From assembly GCA_031554725.1 (NCBI GenBank), contig JAVBUZ010000151.1, forward strand, positions 1 to 17,243: DNA of 17,243 nt, given 5' to 3'. The number at the start of each line of letters is the position of its first letter. The first letter of the stretch is position 1. Shown in pieces: positions 7,976 through 14,096 of the stretch. The notes under the pieces were generated by a model. That model was not told the DNA's origin. It saw only the letters and a list, made by a program, of their open reading frames with translations, and did not search any database. The position numbers and the translations under genes were made by a program. This stretch comes from JAVBUZ01 sp031554725. GTDB taxonomy: Bacteria; Bacillota; Clostridia; Lachnospirales; Lachnospiraceae.

Positions 7976-8004
7976 ATTATACATACGATTTTGATCGCTG
8001 TCAA
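7976..8004 (-). promoter_or_regulatory. Consensus sigma-A promoter of the cysK-GST-cysK-ABC-M20-Rrf2 operon
   Basis: TTGACA (8004-7999) and TATAAT (7981-7976) are both perfect and are separated by exactly 17 bp. The expected transcription start is near 7968, giving a leader of about 50 nt, too short for a T-box or S-box riboswitch. Control is therefore more likely by a repressor than by attenuation. Confidence 0.9.
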
Positions 8005-8056
8005 TAGGTTATTTTAAATTTAGCCATTTTAAATTTTAGTTATTCAGCGCCCATGA

Positions 8057-8086
8057 TAAACAAGGACAAGAGCGCGGGCATATAAT
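8057..8086 (+). promoter_or_regulatory. Probable promoter of the beta-helix surface protein gene
   Basis: A perfect TATAAT (8081-8086) is preceded, at 18 bp, by TAAACA (8057-8062), a weak -35. It lies about 38 bp before the start codon and is divergent from the sulfur operon promoter about 53 bp away. A G+C-rich patch (8072-8079) sits between the boxes in this otherwise AT-rich gap. Confidence 0.5.
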
Positions 8087-8123
8087 ATATAAACTACTAA
8101 TTTATTCAAAGGACTGAAAATAT

Positions 8124-9338
8124 ATGACTAAAAAATTTAAATATTTAAATTTCCTCTGTTTGCTTATGCTAATACCTACCCTTTTTCCGCCTCTAACACT
8201 CCACGCCGCCTCGCCTACAGTAAGTCTTACTGTAGATGGTGTTCCCTACCGTAGCTACACTTCCCTTCAAGAAGCCCTAAATATGGTTGAACCTTTAAGC
8301 GGTACTGATTTTCTTATCGAAATTGCCTCGGGAGTCGTTAGTGATCCCTCTTATATTGTTCAAGAGCAAGGTAAAAATCTTACCATTCGTCCAATGCCTG
8401 GTGCCAATGTAACTATTACAAATACCATACACGTTGATGGCAATGCCCTCTATTCTGATAGTGCAGGGGTTATGCTTCAAGATCTTTATTTTGATTTCAG
8501 TGCCGCTAGTTCACCCTCAAACTGTATTTTCCTTACTAACGCTGCTGGTGCACGTTCTTATGTGCACAATTTCGTTGTTAGTGCTTGTAGCTTTAAGGGC
8601 ATTTACGGAACAACCGTTGCTCTTCAAAGTGTCGCTGGTGGTATAAGAAATATTTCTATGATAGATTGTATCGGGGAAGATCTTCATAGCCCCGCACAGC
8701 TAAGGGCTCTTGCAGGAACTGGATGGATTGAAAACTGTAATTTTACTCATACACTTGAAGGAATTAACATCTATGGTCCTGGCAATCTCGACATTAGTAA
8801 TTTCTATCTTAAGGCAACTACCTATGCAGTCCGCGTAGGTCAGGCGGCAGGTGATGTAACAACGTCAGGTGCTTTAACCATTAATAATAGTATTTTAGAA
8901 TCCGCTTCCCTTACTGATGGAACTCTTATATTAAGAAATAATGTTCCTGAATCCGTAAATATCATACACTCTAATATCACAAATACAGCAACTCCAAGTA
9001 CTGCTATACAAAATACAAATGCTCAAATTGCAAGCTCATTTATAATTAATATTGTCGAAAGTAATATTGTTGGTAATATTACAAACATTGCTGTTAACTC
9101 CATTAGAATCATTGATTCTCCTAACGTACCAAACGGTCCAGTTAGTGTACTTCCACAGCCTACCAATTGGTGGTTGCTACTTCTTTTATTTATTCCTCTT
9201 GGTATAATTGCTGGGCTGCTTGTATTTGTTTTAGTTTCAAATATTCTTCATATTATTATATGTCTGTCCACAGGACGTCCTTGCCGTCGCAGACAAGGCT
9301 GCCCGAAAAAATGTAAGTCGCCTGGTTGTACTAGATAA
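8124..9338 (+). CDS. Secreted, membrane-anchored beta-helix-like protein with Cys-rich cytosolic tail
   Basis: This 404-residue protein matches no family I recognise by name. It has a Sec signal peptide (MTKK, then a hydrophobic stretch ending LTLHAA, cleavage near 28-29). From about 60 to 340 come many short strand-like segments with regularly placed Asn and Ile (NLTIRPMPGANVTI, GIRNISMIDC, GALTINNSIL, ESVNIIHSNI), typical of right-handed parallel beta-helix (pectate-lyase-like) folds. A single helix (about 348-380, beginning NWWLLLLLFIPLG) anchors it. A 21-residue tail rich in Arg/Lys holds C387, C393, C397 and C402; by the positive-inside rule the tail is cytosolic. AAAGGA lies 10 nt before the ATG. 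It is monocistronic and divergent from the sulfur operon. A cell-surface binding or carbohydrate-related role is possible but unproven. Confidence 0.8.
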   Translation: MTKKFKYLNFLCLLMLIPTLFPPLTLHAASPTVSLTVDGVPYRSYTSLQEALNMVEPLSGTDFLIEIASGVVSDPSYIVQEQGKNLTIRPMPGANVTITNTIHVDGNALYSDSAGVMLQDLYFDFSAASSPSNCIFLTNAAGARSYVHNFVVSACSFKGIYGTTVALQSVAGGIRNISMIDCIGEDLHSPAQLRALAGTGWIENCNFTHTLEGINIYGPGNLDISNFYLKATTYAVRVGQAAGDVTTSGALTINNSILESASLTDGTLILRNNVPESVNIIHSNITNTATPSTAIQNTNAQIASSFIINIVESNIVGNITNIAVNSIRIIDSPNVPNGPVSVLPQPTNWWLLLLLFIPLGIIAGLLVFVLVSNILHIIICLSTGRPCRRRQGCPKKCKSPGCTR

Positions 9339-9354
9339 TTTGTAAAAACACCTC

Positions 9355-9398
9355 AAAAAAACAGGACTTATATCAGTAAGCACTGGTATAAATCCTGT
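9355..9398. terminator. Intrinsic terminator between convergent genes
   Basis: ACAGGA (9361-9366), TTATA (9368-9372) and CAG (9374-9376) pair with CTG (9383-9385), TATAA (9387-9391) and TCCTGT (9393-9398) around a six-base loop, with one G-U pair and one mismatch. On the minus strand it is followed by a T run (complement of 9355-9360), making it a strong terminator for the GyrI-like gene. It also lies 22 nt after the stop of the plus-strand gene, though the plus-side T tract is poor. Confidence 0.83.
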
Positions 9399-9415
9399 TC
9401 TAAATTAATTTATTT

Positions 9416-9991
9416 TTAGTTTTTAATAAACGGAATACATATTTCCACACTTCCTTTGTCATTCTCTGCATCCCATTCTACATATGCTTCTAAGGTAGGA
9501 AGATTATCTTTTTTAATTCCATACATATCTAGCAGCTTGTTATTAATGTACCACCATGCATTTCCCAACAAATCTTCGGAGGTTTTGCCTGTCAATGAAT
9601 AGATAACCCACTGATGTGCCGGATAATCAAAAGAGTCCAATCCTTCGACATCTCCATCAAATTCAACTGCTACCATATTATCATTACTTCCATCTTCCCC
9701 GAATCCGAAACACAATCCACAAAAGGGATTGCCCGTTTGTAGGCTCTCCATCTTTTCTATTGTTCCATCTTCTCTGGCAACTCCCCATGCACCTCCACCA
9801 TTCGGTGTCATGCACCTTCTTCCAACCATATGAAATGCCTCACGCCGAACAAACATAACATCTGTGTTTTCTCTCTTTAGCTTTTCAACAATGTTTTTTG
9901 AACAAATACTCTCGGTTAAAGATATAATCTCTGGGATTTGGGGTTGATAATTTATCACATCCTCTGAACTACTTTTTGCTAAACTATCCAT
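9416..9991 (-). CDS. GyrI-like small-molecule-binding (AraC effector-domain) protein
   Basis: This is a 191-residue stand-alone effector-binding domain. The start at 9991 (MDSLAKSS) is preferred because AGGAGG lies 8 nt upstream; the ATG at 9997 is only 2 nt from it. The C-terminal two thirds match the GyrI-like pattern: AFHMVGRRCMT as the first strand, FCGLCFGFG and MVAVEFDGDVEG in the middle, YPAHQWVIYSLTGK, a helix around AWWYINNKLL, then LPTLEAYVEWDAEN and a final strand VEICIPFIKN, where a Glu commonly contacts cationic or hydrophobic ligands. Its upstream neighbour on the same strand is an AraC regulator with a similar domain, 67 nt away. The pair may bind the same compound, the small protein acting as a sponge or enzyme. 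The true ligand is unknown. Confidence 0.78.
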   Translation of the reverse strand: MDSLAKSSSEDVINYQPQIPEIISLTESICSKNIVEKLKRENTDVMFVRREAFHMVGRRCMTPNGGGAWGVAREDGTIEKMESLQTGNPFCGLCFGFGEDGSNDNMVAVEFDGDVEGLDSFDYPAHQWVIYSLTGKTSEDLLGNAWWYINNKLLDMYGIKKDNLPTLEAYVEWDAENDKGSVEICIPFIKN

Positions 9992-10058
9992 CTTCATATC
10001 CTCCTAATATTTTTATATAATATAACTTATTTTCACACAAACATATTATCATTTTGTT

Positions 10059-11279
10059 TCAAAATAATCTTACATATAAATTCAAGATTGGATACTTAAA
10101 TCCGTATTGGGTTATATATATTCCATATATCTCATTCTCATTTATTTCAAATCCATGTTCTTTAACAAATGACAACAGCTTGTTTTTCATGATGTCATAC
10201 TCTACAATACCGTTTCCAGATATAATGATATATTTTCCTTCTGCAAGCAAAATTACACTATTTCTTCTCCATTCGGAGGTACTATCTATTTCCTTTGGTA
10301 ACTTGATTCCAGCAATTACTTTATCTGCTTTTTTATTTATAAGAAATTCATCTATTTTCCATAAAAAATTTTTTTCCTCTTTGTTGAGTAATCCTAGCAC
10401 TTTCCGTGATGCTTCTTTTTCCGCATTTTTTCCGGTTGCTGATGCAAATAAAAAGTTCTTTTGTTGACAACTTTCTATTTTAATCATCGCGGCGTTGGGG
10501 TTTATGGTAATAGGCAAATACAAACGTAGTTTACTTGGCTTATTATCCTTTACTATATATTCTTCTAGATACTCATTTTGGGACATGCAATATATGCTCT
10601 GGGGTAACCACTCATGGGATAAGTAATTCCATGCTTTATTTATTTTAGCTATCTCATAGGATACTGTTGTGCTTGCATAAAAGTCTTGTTGTATGTAACA
10701 TTCTTCACCTACCTGGAAATCCTCAATATAAAGCTTATAGCAAAAATCTTTGCCTTTTTGCATTCCATTTCTCCCGAAAATCCGCCCTGAATATTCAGGA
10801 ATTATTTGGAATAGATGTTTCAACGCACGGTCTTCAATTCCTTTTAATTGTGAATCATAGTAATGGATACAACTTAATTTTTGAAACTTTTCCTGCTTTA
10901 CTTCTATATCAAATGCATTTCCATTTGTGCTCATGGGAAAAAAATAGTATTGTTCTTTTGATTTGTACTCCGTGATTGTCATGCCTAAGATGCCTTTTAT
11001 AGCTCTACATAAGGCTTGCTGCGAAGAGTAGCCGCAATCGTAGGCGATTTGAATTAGGGAAAAATCCGAGTTTTTTACTAAGTATAGAGCGTTGGAAAGT
11101 TGTCGGCGACGTATATATTCTTTTACTGGGTAGCCAATTAGGTTATAGAAGTCTCGATAAATGGTAGACTTTGATAGAAAGCCATTTTTTTCTAAATGTT
11201 CAATTGTTACATTTTCATATAAATGGCTTTCTATAAAATTACATAGGGATTTTACTTCATGTTCTTTGTTTGTTTGCAT
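10059..11279 (-). CDS. AraC-family transcriptional regulator with C-terminal GyrI-like effector domain
   Basis: This is a 406-residue activator or repressor. The start at 11279 (MQTNKEHEV) is preceded by GGTGAT at short spacing; a longer reading frame begins at 11333 but has no better ribosome site. Two helix-turn-helix motifs lie at the N-terminus (about residues 10-110): VTIEHLEKNGFLSKSTIYRDF, continuing into YPVKEYIRRRQLSNAL, and then FSLIQIAYDCGYSSQQALCRA. This DNA-binding-first order is typical of the Rob/SoxS-like group with attached GyrI-like domains. The remainder holds one effector-like module (about 135-275, ending LRLYLPI) and a more divergent second segment to the C-terminus. Such proteins usually respond to drugs or amphipathic small molecules. 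The stand-alone GyrI-like gene follows on the same strand. The 74-nt gap upstream shows no convincing terminator, so read-through from the ferredoxin operon is possible. Confidence 0.85.
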   Translation of the reverse strand: MQTNKEHEVKSLCNFIESHLYENVTIEHLEKNGFLSKSTIYRDFYNLIGYPVKEYIRRRQLSNALYLVKNSDFSLIQIAYDCGYSSQQALCRAIKGILGMTITEYKSKEQYYFFPMSTNGNAFDIEVKQEKFQKLSCIHYYDSQLKGIEDRALKHLFQIIPEYSGRIFGRNGMQKGKDFCYKLYIEDFQVGEECYIQQDFYASTTVSYEIAKINKAWNYLSHEWLPQSIYCMSQNEYLEEYIVKDNKPSKLRLYLPITINPNAAMIKIESCQQKNFLFASATGKNAEKEASRKVLGLLNKEEKNFLWKIDEFLINKKADKVIAGIKLPKEIDSTSEWRRNSVILLAEGKYIIISGNGIVEYDIMKNKLLSFVKEHGFEINENEIYGIYITQYGFKYPILNLYVRLF

Positions 11280-11353
11280 GTTATCACCAATGTTTCTTGT
11301 TTTACTCAAGAGGGACAATTTATAAGTTAACATCCACTTTCATCTTCTATTTA

Positions 11354-11542
11354 CTATTCCACCTTCTGAAATGCGCCCTTTGGACAGAAGTTTTTACATT
11401 TTCCACACATAATGCAAAGTGCATGATCAATGACAGGTAGTGAATTATTATCCTTTTGGGAAATAGCTCCCTGAGGACATATAGCCATTGCTGGACACTT
11501 ATGATTTTGAGGACATAATTCTTCATTTACAATAATTTTCAT
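11354..11542 (-). CDS. Small ferredoxin-like 4Fe-4S protein with an altered first cluster motif
   Basis: This 62-residue electron carrier has the bacterial two-cluster ferredoxin layout. The second motif is orthodox: C43-x2-C46-x2-C49-x3-C53-P. The first is stretched and one cysteine short: C10-x5-C16-x5-C22-P. Seven cysteines in total would allow one [4Fe-4S] cluster and either a [3Fe-4S] or a cluster with a non-Cys ligand. The start ATG has a GGAGG-type site (complement of CCTCC near 11551). It follows the ArsR gene by 30 nt and is the last gene of the Fe-S membrane-protein operon, so it probably exchanges electrons with that membrane protein. Confidence 0.85.
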   Translation of the reverse strand: MKIIVNEELCPQNHKCPAMAICPQGAISQKDNNSLPVIDHALCIMCGKCKNFCPKGAFQKVE

Positions 11543-11572
11543 TTGTACTTCCTCCGTTTCCTTAGTTTAATA

Positions 11573-11857
11573 TTACACATCACAATAGTTTTTCTTTAAC
11601 ACATAAATAATTTCTTCCACTCTCTTGTCTGCAATAGAATAAGTGACCGTTTGCCCTGATTTGTTAAAATCCAAAATACTATGAGCCTTAAGTAAGGACA
11701 AATGCTGTGATAATGCAGATTGCGTAATATTTGGTACTTTTTTTGCAAGTTCACTAACAGACATTGGACGCTCCATTAGTGCACAAACAATCATTAATCT
11801 GTTCTCATTCGCTAGCACTTTAAGTAGTTCTGCTATTTGTTTTGCTTTTTCTTCCAT
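11573..11857 (-). CDS. ArsR-family repressor, SqrR/BigR/YgaV-like (possible persulfide sensor)
   Basis: This is a 94-residue winged-helix repressor. It has a helical N-terminus, LANENRLMIVCALM (residues 15-28), the recognition helix in ITQSALSQHLSLLK (about 44-57) and the wing SGQTVTYSIAD (67-77). The metal-binding CVC motif of ArsR/SmtB is absent. Only two cysteines occur: C25 in the RLMIVC helix and C92 at the C-terminus (KKNYCDV). They lie 67 residues apart, at the positions where SqrR, BigR and YgaV carry the pair that forms a per- or polysulfide bridge in response to sulfide. This supports, without proving, a sulfur-sensing role. Its start is 3 nt after the stop of the membrane Fe-S gene. 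A perfect inverted repeat overlapping the operon promoter is its likely site, which implies autoregulation. Confidence 0.88.
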   Translation of the reverse strand: MEEKAKQIAELLKVLANENRLMIVCALMERPMSVSELAKKVPNITQSALSQHLSLLKAHSILDFNKSGQTVTYSIADKRVEEIIYVLKKNYCDV

Positions 11858-11860
11858 CTT

Positions 11861-12430
11861 TTATGCCTTTCTATTTTTAATCTGACAGATTCCTTGTGTC
11901 ATAGTTCCCATTGGGCAATACACACACCAGGAACGAGGCTTAAACAATATCATCGTAACAAGACCAAGCACCGTAGAGGTAAGCATAACTCCATAAAAGC
12001 CAAAGGAAAATTGTGCGATCCATGGTGTTACAAAGGATGTATTTGTCCAGTTCCAAGGTAACTTAAACACCCATAAAAGTGTTACTACTTCTTTTAAAGA
12101 AGCACCTGCAAATACTAAATAGGTATTATATATCATTAACATAAACATTGTCATAAAAAAAGTCAAGAATCCATATCGAAACCATTTAGAATACAAGAAT
12201 TTTGGGGGATTCTTTTTGCGTGATAATCCAACTTTTCCGCCTAAAAGCTCAAATAACTGTCCTCGTCCACAGTATTTATTGCAGTATGCCTTACTCCCTC
12301 CAATAATGGAAATGGCAAGAGGCGTAATAAAGCAAATAAGTCCTATCCACGCAAATAAAATATTGAAAAATCCCAAAGCTAAATATATTGTGGAAAAAAT
12401 CCAAAGATAATCATACCAATGCTTTTTCAT
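11861..12430 (-). CDS. Four-helix 4Fe-4S membrane protein, NapH/Fer4_5 type
   Basis: This 189-residue inner-membrane protein has hydrophobic helices at about 8-27, 27-45, 85-107 and 142-164. Two cysteine motifs follow membrane segments on the cytosolic side: C50-x3-C54-GRGQLF and C169-x2-C172-P, with C182 nearby. This arrangement of polytopic protein with C-x3-C(P/G) motifs is that of the Fer4_5 group (NapH, NosR C-terminus, CcoG), which passes electrons between cytosolic ferredoxins and membrane or external partners. The C-terminal ferredoxin domain of NapH is missing; instead a separate 8-Cys ferredoxin gene overlaps its start by four bases (12427-12430), as if the two had been split. The terminal partner is not encoded nearby. 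Confidence 0.83.
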   Translation of the reverse strand: MKKHWYDYLWIFSTIYLALGFFNILFAWIGLICFITPLAISIIGGSKAYCNKYCGRGQLFELLGGKVGLSRKKNPPKFLYSKWFRYGFLTFFMTMFMLMIYNTYLVFAGASLKEVVTLLWVFKLPWNWTNTSFVTPWIAQFSFGFYGVMLTSTVLGLVTMILFKPRSWCVYCPMGTMTQGICQIKNRKA

Positions 12431-12636
12431 TTGCTCTCTTCCTCCTTTTCCACATTTTTAATGATTCCTGCGGGACATGCTTTTTCACAAAGTCCACAAC
12501 CTACACATAAAGCGCTATCTACCACTGCACGCACGCCTTTATGCACAGCAATGGCACCACGTTTACAATATTTTACACAAGTTCCACAAGCAACACATTC
12601 TTTTCCTATACAGGCATTTTTTTTAATATTTGCCAT
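12427..12636 (-). CDS. 2[4Fe-4S] ferredoxin
   Basis: This 69-residue ferredoxin has two complete cluster motifs: C14-x2-C17-x2-C20-x3-C24 and C44-x2-C47-x2-C50-x3-C54-P. An additional C9 lies just before the first motif. A Lys/Glu-rich C-terminal tail (NVEKEEESK) follows. The start ATG has AAGGAG 7 nt upstream. It is the first gene of the operon and overlaps the membrane Fe-S gene, so it probably serves as the soluble arm of that protein. Confidence 0.92.
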   Translation of the reverse strand: MANIKKNACIGKECVACGTCVKYCKRGAIAVHKGVRAVVDSALCVGCGLCEKACPAGIIKNVEKEEESK

Positions 12637-12652
12637 TCATTATCTCCTTGAA

Positions 12653-12676
12653 GTATATTAGTTGTTTCTAATATAC
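12653..12676. promoter_or_regulatory. Perfect inverted repeat over the -10 region, candidate ArsR operator
   Basis: GTATATTAG (12653-12661) and CTAATATAC (12668-12676) are exact reverse complements separated by six bases. The repeat covers the -10 box and transcription start of the ferredoxin operon. This is the usual place for an ArsR-family operator, and the operon itself encodes such a repressor. Confidence 0.7.
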
Positions 12677-12698
12677 TAATATTTTAAATATTTGTCAA
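12670..12698 (-). promoter_or_regulatory. Sigma-A promoter of the ferredoxin/Fe-S membrane/ArsR operon
   Basis: TTGACA (12698-12693) is perfect and TATATT (12675-12670) is a 5/6 match to the -10 consensus, with exactly 17 bp between. The start would lie near 12663, inside the inverted repeat, giving a leader of about 26 nt. Confidence 0.85.
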
Positions 12699-12720
12699 GT
12701 ACTCTTATTAAATCAAAATA

Positions 12721-12746
12721 AGAGCAGGTAGCATGCTACCTGCTCT
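12721..12746 (-). terminator. Terminator hairpin of the anti-sigma gene (perfect 26-bp palindrome)
   Basis: The segment is a perfect palindrome centred on the GCATGC at 12731-12736, with arms beginning AGAGCAGGTA. On the minus strand it begins 6 nt after the stop of the DUF4179 gene and is followed by TTATTTTGATTT. CTCTTATT (12702-12709) and AATAAGAG (12717-12724) can form a second hairpin that shares four bases with it. Confidence 0.75.
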
Positions 12747-12752
12747 AAATCT

Positions 12753-14096
12753 TTATTTTTTATAGATTACTATACCATCCATACTAATTTCGCTTATCTG
12801 TTCCAGTATTATTGAGTCCCCTACATCATAACCAAAATCCCATTTAGAAGAATCATCACTTGGTCTTTCATACATTTTAATCCAAGGGATTACTTTTTTT
12901 CTTCCATCATCCATTACTATAACAAATTCACATTCACTTTTGCTATATCCCTCTACATAAATTCCCAAAGGTGTAACCTCTACTAAGCTTGCCATTCCCT
13001 TTAACTCTGTAATCTCTAGGGTCTTCGCTTCTTCTAGCCTAAAATTCACCTTCCAGTTCCCTTTGGTAATGATACCATCCCCCATCATGAATGCCCATAA
13101 ATCATACTGAGATAGCTCCTCAAGGTTTCCAATATCATATATATATTCTATATGCTTTGCATAGCGGTTATTTTCTGACTGCTCATTGTCTTTCTCGGTA
13201 CGAAAATAGAAACTCTCATATTGAACTGCTTTTGAATAGTTTCCAAAGCTTGCCACATCATTTTTTTTCATAAACCATAGTTCTGCATGGTTATCTATTC
13301 CAACTTCACATTTTGTTTGAATGTGTAATCTTCCATCCACAAATCCTATATTAGATATGGTTACAAAATCAATATCCTCACCCAAAGATATATCCATTTT
13401 ATCTGCCTCTAATACTCTATTTCTGCCTCCGCCACCGCTACCTCCCAAGTAGGTATATTCATCAACAGGTGCTAGCTCTACATCCTCACTAATGTAAACA
13501 GATAAATCCATGCCCGTATTATACCAATCATAAAAAATCTTATGGCTCATCATTACACTAATCCAAAAGTTAGCCATTTTACCTGACATATTTTTTCCGC
13601 CGCCACCGTTAAGCATATATAATACCGTCTGCGTGTCCTCATCATAGGAAATCTTACTTAGCCCCAATGACATTGGTCCATCTATGTGGCAGGTATCGCA
13701 AAGGTCAAGGTCCTTATACACTCTGTTTTGCCCCGTGGTATCCTGAACGGTAAAAAATACCTTTGCATTATGGTCATCATTTACTGCTGACAAAACCTCT
13801 ACCTTAATCCCATTGCTCTCCGACGTCTTATTAACTGGATAAACTACTTCTGCTAAAAAGGGTGAAAAAGAATATATCAAGTTGTTCACTCTAGGAACTG
13901 TCGTTGCTAAAACACTAATAGATGTGGTAAAAAATAGGCAGATAGAAGCCAACACTACTACAGCCCTTTTTGTTGAACTCATAACTCTTTTTTTACGTGT
14001 ATTTTCTATGGTTTCTTCTAAGATATTTTCCTTGATATTACTTCCTAAGGTTACTGTTTCTAATTTATCATCCAAATAAGCTTTTATATCATTCAT
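12753..14096 (-). CDS. Membrane-bound anti-sigma-like protein with DUF4179-type extracytoplasmic domain
   Basis: This 447-residue protein is the likely partner of the ECF sigma factor immediately upstream. The cytosolic N-terminus (1-43) has MNDIKAYLDDKLETV and a basic stretch TRKKR. One transmembrane helix spans about 44-66. The rest lies outside the membrane. The juxtamembrane part (67-160) fits the DUF4179 pattern: LAEVVYPVNKTSESNGIKVEV, then an FFTVQDTTG strand. It carries a CxxC (C133-DT-C136) and two poly-Gly insertions (LNGGGGKN, about 162-169, and LGGSGGGGRNR, about 217-227), which are unusual. Its start overlaps the sigma gene by 8 nt (14089-14096), indicating translational coupling. 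The short cytosolic segment is expected to bind the sigma factor and the outer domain to sense the signal; both roles are inferred from family and context. Confidence 0.82.
   Translation of the reverse strand: MNDIKAYLDDKLETVTLGSNIKENILEETIENTRKKRVMSSTKRAVVVLASICLFFTTSISVLATTVPRVNNLIYSFSPFLAEVVYPVNKTSESNGIKVEVLSAVNDDHNAKVFFTVQDTTGQNRVYKDLDLCDTCHIDGPMSLGLSKISYDEDTQTVLYMLNGGGGKNMSGKMANFWISVMMSHKIFYDWYNTGMDLSVYISEDVELAPVDEYTYLGGSGGGGRNRVLEADKMDISLGEDIDFVTISNIGFVDGRLHIQTKCEVGIDNHAELWFMKKNDVASFGNYSKAVQYESFYFRTEKDNEQSENNRYAKHIEYIYDIGNLEELSQYDLWAFMMGDGIITKGNWKVNFRLEEAKTLEITELKGMASLVEVTPLGIYVEGYSKSECEFVIVMDDGRKKVIPWIKMYERPSDDSSKWDFGYDVGDSIILEQISEISMDGIVIYKK

Noticed and set aside
7919..7984. Upstream in-frame ATG extending the first cysteine synthase by 22 residues
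   Set aside because: The ATG overlaps the -10 box of the operon promoter, so it cannot be in the mRNA, and a GGAGGT site sits before the ATG at 7918.
8047..8079. G+C-rich inverted repeat upstream of the beta-helix gene
   Set aside because: Only four bases (GCCC/GGGC) pair at the right spacing; the rest does not, so no operator or hairpin is claimed.
10006..10058. Promoter for the free GyrI-like gene (TTGTGT, 17 bp, TATAAA)
   Set aside because: The -35 matches only three bases in an AT-rich gap, and the start would fall at the ribosome site; too weak to list.
11280..11353. Promoter for the AraC gene (TTGAGT with TGATAA at 17 bp)
   Set aside because: The -10 would abut the start codon, leaving no leader; other -10-like boxes lack a -35.
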